A program made the translations under genes and the position numbers. A stretch of DNA of 64,000 nucleotides. Origin: an uncultured Bacteroidaceae bacterium. GTDB taxonomy: Bacteria > Bacteroidota > Bacteroidia > Bacteroidales > Bacteroidaceae. A model generated the notes under the pieces. It saw nothing but the letters and a program-made list of their open reading frames with translations, was not told the DNA's origin and ran no database searches. This document shows, one piece after another, positions 1 to 11,770 of the stretch. The DNA lies in NCBI GenBank assembly GCA_944320965.1, contig CALUJO010000010.1, positions 1-64,000 of the forward strand, given 5' to 3'. Position 1 is the stretch's first letter. Each line of letters opens with the position of its first letter.

Positions 1-108
1 CACCCTAAAAATGCTTGTAAAAGACTATATTTCAATTATTTCAAAGACCAATTTCCATTTTTAACGGGACAGTAATGTTTTTAATCATTATTATTTATTG
101 TTGGTATA

Positions 109-3100
109 ATGAGAAAGATATTTTACATTTTGATATTGCTCCTTTTCCCGATTCTTAGATTGCATGCTGTTTCGGAATATTATTTCAAGCAATTATCATT
201 GGGGGATGGCTTGAGTCATCCGACTGTAAATTCAATTTTATGTGATAAAAACGGATACATATGGATCGGAACAATGTCTGGTCTTAATCGTTTTGATAAA
301 TATGAAATAAAAAGTTATTTTAATGAGGAAAATGACTCTTCTTCACTTTACAGCAATAAGATATCATTTATAAAAGAAGACGAATGTGGCAATTTATGGA
401 TTGGAGCAGGGGTATTGTCCTTGTATAATAGTAAGGATGATAATTTTTCTATTGTAAAATATAATGGAAAAACAATAGATGCTTCTTCTGCATGTCTGGT
501 TGATGATGGTATAATTTTTGGCGGCTGGAGTTTGTTTAAATACAGTTATTCAACCAAACAGATAACACAGCTTATTCGAACCAAACAGATAAAAGACAAA
601 ATTTCATATATATATAGATGGAACGGTAAAATCCTGTTAGGAAGCAAATGGGATGGTTTATGGGTATATGATGAGAAAACATCAACTTTAGACAGAATTT
701 TTATAAAGGAAAAGCACATATCTGCCTGTTATGTTGACAGTAAGGGAAATTTGTGGGTATCAGTTTATGGAAAGGGACTTGAATGTTATTCTGCAGATGG
801 AAAGATGATTGTCAGATTGACAGTGGAAAATTCGGATTTGTCTCATAATACAGTTTTGGATGTATTGGAACGTAATGACGAGATTTGGATTGCCACGGAT
901 GGTGGTGGAATATGTATATATGATTTGCTTACAGAACATATCGATATACTGAAGAATATACCTGATGACAATAACTCAATTATTTCAAATTCAATAACAT
1001 GCCTTTATCTTGATAAAAACAGGTATGTATGGGCTGGAACTGTAAGAGAAGGTCTTCTGGCAATTAGAAATGTAAAAATGCGTACATATAAGGGTAGTCC
1101 AAGTTATTATGGAATGACAGAGAATGCTGCGATCAGTTTGTATGAAGATAACGACAATATTATATGGGTTGGAACTGATGGAGGAGGGTTAAATCGTTTT
1201 GATTTGGAAAGCGGTCATTTTAAGCATATAAAGCAAATGCCGGATGCAAAAATAGTTTCAATTACCGAATTCGGAAAGGATGAGCTGTTGATTTATACTT
1301 TTGATAACGGTTTATATATATTTGACAAGAAAACCGAGACATTTAAAGGCTTTGTGTTTATAAACAGCAAGGTAAATGAGAAAATGCGTTTAAGCGGTTT
1401 GAACACATATGTCCATAAAGTAAACAATGACAAAATATATTTCTTTTCTGACAGTGTTTATGAATATAGTCTGAATACACATAAATTTAAAGTTGTAAAA
1501 TATGAATTTGAGCCGAAACCGTATTATGTGATAAATACTTTGATTAGTTTTTCAGAAGAAAAAGATAGCATATTTTTATTTAGCCAAAAGGATATCTTTA
1601 GCCTGAATTATGATAGAAACGCCTTGCATTTGATTTATCATTTACCTGTTGGAATTACTGTAAATGGAGTGAGCAGGGATTCTTCCGGCAATTTCTGGTT
1701 CGGCACGAATAGAGGTTTGGCTGTATATAATGTTAAGACTAAAGAACTGAAATATGTAGGAACAGGTTTGTTTCACGAGGTTAACTCTGTCTTGTGTGAT
1801 GACAAAAACCGCGTATGGTTTGGAGCCAAGGGAATGCTTTTCTCTTATTTGATTGACAAGGAGCAATTTATTGTATGGGGTGAATCCGACGGAGTATTGC
1901 CTAACGAATATTTTCCTCAAGCTTCAATTATAGCGAAGAACGGTGATATATTGATGGGTGGTGCTTCCGGATTGCTGAGGATAAAATCGGATATAGATCT
2001 TGAATTGGAAAGTTCTATAGGTATTAGTCTTGCCGGAGTTACAGTTGATGGAAGTTCATTAGTGGATAATAATGGAAATATTCCTGAAAAAATCAAGTTG
2101 CCATGGAGTTATAATTCTCTTTATATAAAAATCAATGATGATGATATAGATATCTTTAGAAAGAAGTTTTTCCGTTTTAAAATTGTAGGCGACGGTACTG
2201 AAAATATTATAGATTTAATGGATCATACTCTTGCAGTACACTCGCTTGCGCCTGGTAAATATACTGTTTATGCTTCATGCAGTTTAAGAAATGGAAATTG
2301 GAGTACTCCTTGTAAGGTTATCGAGATAGTTGTAAGTCCTCCATGGTGGAAAAGCAGACTGTTTTTGTTTTCAGTATGTTCATTTTTTGTACTTTTTATT
2401 TTGTTATCTTCTTTGTTGGTTATAAGAAAAAGGGAGAAAATGCTTAAAAGGCAGATAAAGGAACGGGAAAAGAAAATAGATAAGGACAAGATACGCTTTC
2501 TTATAAACATAAGTCATGAACTTCGTACGCCTCTTACACTTGTCTATTCACCTTTAAAGCGTCTGCTTGACAACCGGGAGCTGGACCCATCTGTGCGTTC
2601 AATACTTGTAAATGTATATAAGCAAAGCAAAAATATGGTCAACATATTGAATATGGTGCTGGATATACGCAAGATGGAAGTGGGGCAGGAAAAGCTGTCT
2701 GTACATCAGCATTTGCTTAATGAATGGATAAGGAACGTATCAGAGGACTTCAGACTTGAATATGAAAACAGGAATATAAGTCTGAAATATAGTCTTGATG
2801 ATAATATAAAATACGTTTGTTTTGATGACAAGAAGTGCGGTATAGTCTTGTCAAATTTGCTTATGAATGCGTTAAAGTTCAGTCTGGAGAATTCAACAAT
2901 CAATATAGTTTCCGAGATTGTTGAAAACGGAAACAAAGTTCGTATATCTGTGAAGGATGAAGGTATAGGATTGGGAAATATTGATCCAAAGAAGTTGTTT
3001 GTCCGTTTTTCTCAAGGTGAACATAATTTTGGTGGAAGCGGTATAGGCTTGTCCTATTCAAAAACTCTTATTGAGATGCATGGAGGTGCAATAGGCGCGT

Positions 3101-4032
3101 TTGACAATGCAGATGGACCGGGAGCGACTTTTTTCTTTGAACTTCCGTTATCCGGCATGGAACGTGATGATGTTTGCGAGGTGAAGCCTTATATAAATGA
3201 GCTGTTTGTCACGGAGAATAATAAAGAGGAACAGGAAATTATAGATTTTGAAACTAAAAATTATTCGGTTATAATAGTTGAAGATGAATATGATTTGAGA
3301 AAGTTCATATATGATTTCTTGTCACCAGATTTTAAAAATGTCTATTGTGCAGGAAATGGTGAAGAAGCTTTGGAAATAATACGTGACAAGTATCCTGATA
3401 TAATAATAAGCGACGCCATGATGCCTGTAATGAATGGCTTTGAATTATGCAATGAGGTCAAATCAGATATGAATATTAGCCATATCCCGGTTGTGCTGTT
3501 GACTGCTATGGTTGATGAAGAAAGCCGAAAACGCGGATACAAGATTGGTGCAGATGTATACTTGGAAAAGCCTTTTGATTCAGAGACTCTGATGAATATA
3601 TTGTGTAATTTGCTAAGAAGCAGGGAAAAGCTGAAGAAGAAATATAATACGAATTTATATTCAGATTCAAAGGCCGAAGTATATACTAATTCGGAAGAGG
3701 AGTTCTTGAAGAAACTGGATTTGGCTATAAATGAGAATCTGGAAAATGGAAATATAGATGTCTCACTTATTGTTGACAAAATAGGCTTGAGCAGAACCGC
3801 TTTGTATAATAAGGTAAAACAAATGACCGGTATGGGAGTCAATGAGTATATAACGAAGGTGCGTATAGAAAAAGCTGTAACAATGCTTTTGCATACAGAT
3901 TTGCAGATTGCAGAAATATCCGATAAGCTGGGATACAAGAACCAGTCTTATTTCAGTACTGCTTTTAAGCAAATGATTGGTGTGTCACCTTCAAAGTACA
4001 GGGACGAGTTTAAGAAAAATGATAAAGAATAA
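109..4032 (+). CDS. Hybrid two-component system regulator (HTCS) of the adjacent PUL
   Basis: One-protein sensor and regulator (1307 aa) of the kind that controls polysaccharide-utilisation loci in Bacteroidetes. A signal peptide (residues 1-20) precedes a periplasmic sensor made of two-component propeller repeats (for example IWIGTMSGLNRF, IWVGTDGGGLNRF) and a Y_Y_Y domain near 690-740. A membrane helix follows at about 752-775. The cytoplasmic part has a HisKA domain with the phospho-accepting His803 (SHELRTPL), an HATPase with GGSGIGL, a receiver domain with Asp1102 (SDAMMP), and a C-terminal AraC-type helix-turn-helix ending LGYKNQSYFSTAFK. The domain set is complete and no break is seen. 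It converges on the minus-strand GH2 gene. I infer that it senses an oligosaccharide released by this locus and activates the divergent promoters near 18.9-19.0 kb; that target is not shown by the sequence. Confidence 0.93.
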   Translation: MRKIFYILILLLFPILRLHAVSEYYFKQLSLGDGLSHPTVNSILCDKNGYIWIGTMSGLNRFDKYEIKSYFNEENDSSSLYSNKISFIKEDECGNLWIGAGVLSLYNSKDDNFSIVKYNGKTIDASSACLVDDGIIFGGWSLFKYSYSTKQITQLIRTKQIKDKISYIYRWNGKILLGSKWDGLWVYDEKTSTLDRIFIKEKHISACYVDSKGNLWVSVYGKGLECYSADGKMIVRLTVENSDLSHNTVLDVLERNDEIWIATDGGGICIYDLLTEHIDILKNIPDDNNSIISNSITCLYLDKNRYVWAGTVREGLLAIRNVKMRTYKGSPSYYGMTENAAISLYEDNDNIIWVGTDGGGLNRFDLESGHFKHIKQMPDAKIVSITEFGKDELLIYTFDNGLYIFDKKTETFKGFVFINSKVNEKMRLSGLNTYVHKVNNDKIYFFSDSVYEYSLNTHKFKVVKYEFEPKPYYVINTLISFSEEKDSIFLFSQKDIFSLNYDRNALHLIYHLPVGITVNGVSRDSSGNFWFGTNRGLAVYNVKTKELKYVGTGLFHEVNSVLCDDKNRVWFGAKGMLFSYLIDKEQFIVWGESDGVLPNEYFPQASIIAKNGDILMGGASGLLRIKSDIDLELESSIGISLAGVTVDGSSLVDNNGNIPEKIKLPWSYNSLYIKINDDDIDIFRKKFFRFKIVGDGTENIIDLMDHTLAVHSLAPGKYTVYASCSLRNGNWSTPCKVIEIVVSPPWWKSRLFLFSVCSFFVLFILLSSLLVIRKREKMLKRQIKEREKKIDKDKIRFLINISHELRTPLTLVYSPLKRLLDNRELDPSVRSILVNVYKQSKNMVNILNMVLDIRKMEVGQEKLSVHQHLLNEWIRNVSEDFRLEYENRNISLKYSLDDNIKYVCFDDKKCGIVLSNLLMNALKFSLENSTINIVSEIVENGNKVRISVKDEGIGLGNIDPKKLFVRFSQGEHNFGGSGIGLSYSKTLIEMHGGAIGAFDNADGPGATFFFELPLSGMERDDVCEVKPYINELFVTENNKEEQEIIDFETKNYSVIIVEDEYDLRKFIYDFLSPDFKNVYCAGNGEEALEIIRDKYPDIIISDAMMPVMNGFELCNEVKSDMNISHIPVVLLTAMVDEESRKRGYKIGADVYLEKPFDSETLMNILCNLLRSREKLKKKYNTNLYSDSKAEVYTNSEEEFLKKLDLAINENLENGNIDVSLIVDKIGLSRTALYNKVKQMTGMGVNEYITKVRIEKAVTMLLHTDLQIAEISDKLGYKNQSYFSTAFKQMIGVSPSKYRDEFKKNDKE

Positions 4033-4128
4033 GTATTTATATGTCATAAGTACATTTAATGTTCGGTTAGTATTGTTTGGTTTACACGGCAGTTCTTGTA
4101 TAAAATGAGAATACTTAGGATCTAAAAG

Positions 4129-4195
4129 TAAAAAACTTCCTGCCTTTTACCAGAAAAGCTTAAATGTTTTTGGTAAAAAGACAGGAAGTTTTTTA
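4129..4195. terminator. Repeated bidirectional terminator hairpin, copy 1
   Basis: An A-run and ACTTCCTG face CAGGAAGT and a T-run, with a partly paired inner stem (TTTTACCA / TGGTAAAA). It lies about 100 bp after the HTCS stop codon and has T-tracts on both strands. A closely similar copy lies after recG (25758-25822), and the similarity continues past the hairpin, so this is a dispersed repeat as well as a terminator. Confidence 0.75.
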
Positions 4196-4273
4196 TGAAT
4201 ACCTTTAATGTTTTTGACCAAATACCTGCGGTCTTTTTTATCTTTACCGACTCTTAATTTATATATGTGAGGG

Positions 4274-4307
4274 AAGAAGAAACCTGATCTCTATCAGGTT
4301 TCTTCTT
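4274..4307 (-). terminator. Terminator of the minus-strand PUL operon
   Basis: Perfect 15-bp inverted repeat (AAGAAGAAACCTGAT, loop CTCT, then the complement) 20 bp beyond the stop codon of the GH2 gene. The minus-strand 3' arm ends in CTTCTT and runs into T-rich sequence. It is the natural end of the operon that starts near 18.9 kb. Confidence 0.8.
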
Positions 4308-4326
4308 GTGTTCTCTAGGGTGAGAA

Positions 4327-7440
<3,114 letters not shown>

Positions 7441-7449
7441 TTAATTCGT

Positions 7450-9786
7450 TTAGAAAACTTCAATTTCGTCAAAGTATATCCATACTCCTTGTCCTGTTCT
7501 TGCATGATAGTCAGGAGCTTTTCCCGGACTTTCAATTTCAAACTTTACAAATCTACCGTTTATAGACAGATTGTCAAAAACAAGTTTATCGGTATAGATT
7601 CCGAATGCGTATATTTCCTTTTCAGAGTACTTCAATTCTTTTACAAATTTGAAGTTCTTATTGTCATCAGAAACATACAATTTTATTGATTTTGGGTAAT
7701 GTACTCCCATGCCGTAATTTACCACGTGACCCAATTCTATTTTATTAACTGATGTCGGTTCTTCCAAGTCCAAAGTGAATTCAGTATTCTGGTCATACCA
7801 ACCGCACCATTCAAAGTCAGAATGTTTGTCTGAACCTTTTATTCCATTTATAAGCAATGTTACGTCTTTGTTGGTATTGTCAATAACCTTTTTCCCTGTT
7901 GCTTTGTTCCATGATATAGGAAGAACAAGTGTCTCTCCCTTTTTCTTTCCGTCTTTGAATGTGGCAGCTTTGATTGTTGTTGATTTGTTTATAATCAAAG
8001 TGTCTGAGTAAATTTCAGATTGTGATGTCGGTTCAGTGCCATTTGTTGTATAACGTATTTCAACATCAGGTCTTATACATGACAGTGAGAGTTTCAATTT
8101 ATTGTCTGCAGGAACTGACTTATGGTCTAAGTTGAACATTGACTTTGCATAGTTGATGTTCATATAATCCCATCTGATAAGCATATTGTCAATGCCTTTG
8201 ACGAACGAATTCCAGTCATGATTTCCTTTTTGTCTCCATGCGACATCTGCCATTGCAGCCAATCTTGGGAAAAGCATATATTCGGCATGCTGTGGCGATT
8301 CTATGAATTCAGACCATAATGAAGCCTGTATACCCATAAGTTTTTCAGCTGCTGTCTGATCCCAATCAGATTTAACAGGTTCATATTCATAGACATCTTT
8401 AAGTGTGATGTTGCCGAAATATGTTCTTGGTTCGAACCACTGAGGTCCCTGATATCTTATCAGATACAGAACTTTTGCAGGAGTCAGGACAAAATTATGT
8501 CCTTTCAATCCGGCTTTGTATCCGGCATTCCCGTCTCCTCTCCAGCCAAAAATGATTACGTCATCTGGGATTCTGCTGTTTGTGAGTTCATCCCATCCGA
8601 TAACTTTTTTACCTTTTGACTGTACATATTTGGCCATTCTGTTCATAAAGTATCCTTGAAGGTCTTCTACATTTGATATACCTTCTTTTTTCATCAGCTT
8701 TTGGCATTTGGGACATGTTTCCCATGCTTTTTTGTTGGCTTCGTCACCTCCGAGATGTATGTATTGTGATGGAAAAAGTTGTATGACTTCATCCAATATG
8801 TTGTTCAGAAATTCATATGTTTTTTCGTTTCCTACGCAATATTCTGTGTTATAGTTTATTCCCCCCATGCCAGGAAGAACTGCTGTATAGTGGTTTACTG
8901 TCGGGCATGCATATTCCGGATAAGCCGCAAGTGAAGAATTAGTATGAGCCGGCATTTCTATTTCCGGTATTACCTCCATTTGGTGTCTTTCGGCATATCG
9001 TATAATTTCCTTTATGTCTTCTTGTGTGTAGTATCCTCCGACAGGGGTTTCTTCGCCTGGTCCTGTTGGATTCTGTCTAAGTGGGAAAGGCTCTTTTCTG
9101 TAGACTTTCCATGCACCTATTTCTGTAAGTTTAGGATATTTTTTAATTTCGATTCTCCATCCCTGGTCATCTACAAGATGCATATGCAACTTGTTTATTT
9201 TTAATGCAGAAGCTGCATCTATAATTTTTAAGACTTCATCTTTTTCAAGAAAATATCTTGATACGTCAAGCATTAATCCTCTGTATTCAAATCTTGGACT
9301 GTCTTTGATTGTAATGCAAGGAATGCTCCAATTTATGTTTTTGACTGTTCCTTTACTCTCTATTTCAGCGGGCAACAGTTGTCTTATTGTCTGTATTGCA
9401 TAGAATAAACCTTTTTCAGTAGATGCTTCTATTGAAATTTGGGATTCTGACACTGAAAGATTATAAGCCTCATTTTCTAATTCTGCATTTTTTGATATAG
9501 TTATGCTTGATTTGTTTTTTTCTTTGTCACCAGCCTTCTTGATAGCTATTCCGGATGCTCTTTTCAATATATTGGAAAAATCATCCATAATATAATTCCA
9601 CGTTGTGTCTGGGCAGAAATAAGTAATATCTTCATTGAAGGTAAAGATTTTACTGCTTTGTGTATTGTCAATAACTTCCGGTTCTGGTATAATATTAATA
9701 GTGCTGTTGTTGTCGTTTGTATTGCAGCCTGCAAGAATCAATGCAGCAGAAAGCGTGTGAATTATATTTCTTAACAATAGTTTCAT
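7450..9786 (-). CDS. GH20 beta-N-acetylhexosaminidase, lipoprotein
   Basis: Exo-acting hexosaminidase (778 aa) that removes terminal GlcNAc or GalNAc. The N-terminus has a lipobox (LILAGC, Cys21), so it is probably anchored in the outer membrane or periplasm. An N-terminal GH20b domain precedes the catalytic barrel, which starts near FEYRGLMLDVSRYF (166-179). The catalytic pair is Asp348-Glu349 in HLGGDEAN, and the substrate-assisted mechanism of the family is expected. After the barrel come a chitobiase-type/FN3-associated domain (YTTNGTEP region) and a discoidin-like C-terminal domain likely to bind sugar. It lies between susD and the GH2 gene, so it should work on the same imported glycan. 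All catalytic motifs are intact. Confidence 0.93.
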   Translation of the reverse strand: MKLLLRNIIHTLSAALILAGCNTNDNNSTINIIPEPEVIDNTQSSKIFTFNEDITYFCPDTTWNYIMDDFSNILKRASGIAIKKAGDKEKNKSSITISKNAELENEAYNLSVSESQISIEASTEKGLFYAIQTIRQLLPAEIESKGTVKNINWSIPCITIKDSPRFEYRGLMLDVSRYFLEKDEVLKIIDAASALKINKLHMHLVDDQGWRIEIKKYPKLTEIGAWKVYRKEPFPLRQNPTGPGEETPVGGYYTQEDIKEIIRYAERHQMEVIPEIEMPAHTNSSLAAYPEYACPTVNHYTAVLPGMGGINYNTEYCVGNEKTYEFLNNILDEVIQLFPSQYIHLGGDEANKKAWETCPKCQKLMKKEGISNVEDLQGYFMNRMAKYVQSKGKKVIGWDELTNSRIPDDVIIFGWRGDGNAGYKAGLKGHNFVLTPAKVLYLIRYQGPQWFEPRTYFGNITLKDVYEYEPVKSDWDQTAAEKLMGIQASLWSEFIESPQHAEYMLFPRLAAMADVAWRQKGNHDWNSFVKGIDNMLIRWDYMNINYAKSMFNLDHKSVPADNKLKLSLSCIRPDVEIRYTTNGTEPTSQSEIYSDTLIINKSTTIKAATFKDGKKKGETLVLPISWNKATGKKVIDNTNKDVTLLINGIKGSDKHSDFEWCGWYDQNTEFTLDLEEPTSVNKIELGHVVNYGMGVHYPKSIKLYVSDDNKNFKFVKELKYSEKEIYAFGIYTDKLVFDNLSINGRFVKFEIESPGKAPDYHARTGQGVWIYFDEIEVF

Positions 9787-9807
9787 TTAGATAGAGAATT
9801 AAAGTTA

Positions 9808-9827
9808 GGAGGGCATTTCTGCCCTCC
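9808..9827 (-). terminator. Stem-loop between susD and the downstream hydrolase genes
   Basis: Perfect 7-bp G+C-rich stem (GGAGGGC / GCCCTCC, 6-nt loop) in the 51-bp gap after susD. No long T-run follows on the minus strand. It probably acts as a partial terminator or an mRNA 3'-end stabiliser that leaves susC/susD transcripts more abundant than those of GH20 and GH2. Confidence 0.6.
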
Positions 9828-9837
9828 GAAAATTTTA

Positions 9838-11751
9838 TTAATATCCTGGATTCTGGTCTTTTGATGTAACCATGTCATTTGAACTCATTTCCATTCTTGG
9901 AATAGGAATAAGCTGGTTTCTTACAAGATAAGTATTCCAGTCTTCTGCTCCATCATTTGGATACCAGTATTCTCTCCAAGGTGAGCTGTAACCGACAGAT
10001 ACGCCGTATTCATAACATGCTTTTGTTATTCCGTCATTATTGTTTCTTTCAAGAACTTCTGTTCTACGCCAGTTTATACCACGGCGTCTTGTGTCAATGA
10101 ATCCGTCATATTCTGCTGCCAACTCAAACAACCTTTCGTGGAAGATGTATTTTCTTACTTCTTCTGTAGTCATTGTTGTCTCAAGGTTCTTTGGATATGT
10201 TGTTGGAGTATCAGCAGATTGTCTTGCTCTGGTCAAAACCTTATTTACGTATTCAATAGCCTTGTCCTTGTTTCCAAGTTCGTTTTCAACATCTGCCATC
10301 AGAAGCAGGAAGTCAGCATACCTATATACATACAAATTGTTATCTGCATATCTACCACTACATTTCTGGGTCATGTACTTGCCGAAATATGGCCAGTCGT
10401 TGATGTTCCATGAACTTGCATCCTTAGTTTTGCAGTAGGCTTCCCTTACAAGAGAGTCCAATTCTTCAGGCTGTGGATTTCTAGGATCAGCGTATTTGGT
10501 AAAATCGCTGTAATCTATAGAATCAACAATTTCCTGTACCGTTTCTGTTATTGGCTGTTTAATAGGTGGAAGCCCAGGAGCAATCACAACATCTTCCCAA
10601 CCTATGGTGTCTAAACGGCTTTTCATAACATATGGATATGCAACCTGAATTTCTTCGGATGGAGCTTTATTTACGTATTTAACCCACTTTGACATAAATG
10701 TAACTTTAAGTCTTGGGTCATCCTGATAAGTTCCACGTGCCCAATTGTAAAATGCTTTATTCGGTTGGGAACGGCCCCATGTTTCACCGACAGAACAATT
10801 CTGTGGAGAGAATGTCCAATGCAGAGAATTGTATCCGACATTTTCTGTTGTATTCATGGTTGCATCGACAACAAAGACAAATTCTTTTGAGAAATTAAGT
10901 CTGTTGCCATTGTACAATGTTCTGAAGTCTGGTTCTAGGTCAAAAACATTCATACTGAAAACAGAATCTCCATAAGCTTTTGCCTGTTTGAAGTATTCAT
11001 TGCTTGGTCTCATCTCCGGCCATGATTCTTTCAGCTCTTTTGTTGCCCAAGGGTCTCCTTGTTCTGCAGCCCATGAGTTGCAGCCCATTAACCAATACAG
11101 TTTGGCAAGGTATGCGTAAGCAGATGCTTTACATGGGGCTGTCGGATTACTTGACAGTTCTGACTGGTTTGCTAATGCTGGTATTGCATTTTTCCAGTCT
11201 GATTCAATTTGGTCAAGGACTTGTTGGCGTGAAGCTCTTGGAACTGAAATATTATCTTTGTTTGATGGCTCAAGTCTTAATGGCACACCTCCATAAAAAG
11301 TGTATAAGCTATAATAGCACACACCTCTAAGGAATTTTGCCTGTGCAATCATATTGTCTTTTGATGACCAGTATGAACTTCTTTCGCTTTCACATGCTTC
11401 AATAAATATATTGCAGTTGGCAATAGCCTGATAAAGTGCCCCCCATACAAGATTGTTGAATTCATTGTCAACAGGTATAAGTCCGTTAGTATATTGGCAT
11501 CTGTTATCAGATGGATTAAATGAGGTCCAGCACAGTCCTGATGCTTCTGTATTTATTTCTGGAAGCAATTGGGCAAATGAACCTTGTACAGCCATAAGAC
11601 CATATATTCCGTTCAGAGCCATTTGGGCTGATTGTTCATTCTCATATACAATTTGTTCGTTTGCCGTATATCTTGGATTTTCATCAAGGCATGACGTCAT
11701 TGAAAGTCCGAACAATAGCAGAGAACCATATAGTTTTAATTTCTTTTTCAT
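9838..11751 (-). CDS. SusD/RagB-family glycan-binding lipoprotein
   Basis: Outer-membrane surface lipoprotein (637 aa) that captures oligosaccharides and forms the lid on its SusC partner. The signal peptide ends in the lipobox LSMTSC with Cys21. The tetratricopeptide-like SusD fold is seen in the N-terminal half (AQKFLRGVCYYSLYTFYGGVPL-type SusD segment near 140-165) and in the RagB C-terminal region, which contains the typical YRYADFLLLMADVENELG (near 480) and RLFELAAEYDGFID. It lies 19 bp after susC, the usual order for a SusC/SusD pair. Residues for glycan specificity cannot be assigned by eye. Confidence 0.95.
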   Translation of the reverse strand: MKKKLKLYGSLLLFGLSMTSCLDENPRYTANEQIVYENEQSAQMALNGIYGLMAVQGSFAQLLPEINTEASGLCWTSFNPSDNRCQYTNGLIPVDNEFNNLVWGALYQAIANCNIFIEACESERSSYWSSKDNMIAQAKFLRGVCYYSLYTFYGGVPLRLEPSNKDNISVPRASRQQVLDQIESDWKNAIPALANQSELSSNPTAPCKASAYAYLAKLYWLMGCNSWAAEQGDPWATKELKESWPEMRPSNEYFKQAKAYGDSVFSMNVFDLEPDFRTLYNGNRLNFSKEFVFVVDATMNTTENVGYNSLHWTFSPQNCSVGETWGRSQPNKAFYNWARGTYQDDPRLKVTFMSKWVKYVNKAPSEEIQVAYPYVMKSRLDTIGWEDVVIAPGLPPIKQPITETVQEIVDSIDYSDFTKYADPRNPQPEELDSLVREAYCKTKDASSWNINDWPYFGKYMTQKCSGRYADNNLYVYRYADFLLLMADVENELGNKDKAIEYVNKVLTRARQSADTPTTYPKNLETTMTTEEVRKYIFHERLFELAAEYDGFIDTRRRGINWRRTEVLERNNNDGITKACYEYGVSVGYSSPWREYWYPNDGAEDWNTYLVRNQLIPIPRMEMSSNDMVTSKDQNPGY

Positions 11752-11770
11752 GATAATTTATTCTGGTATT

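Noticed and set aside
1..108. Partial gene at the left edge
   Set aside because: No frame or family match; AT-rich leader of the HTCS gene without a clear TAnnTTTG box.
3342..3938. 198-residue minus-strand frame inside the HTCS gene
   Set aside because: It is antisense to conserved receiver and AraC domains and has no recognisable features.
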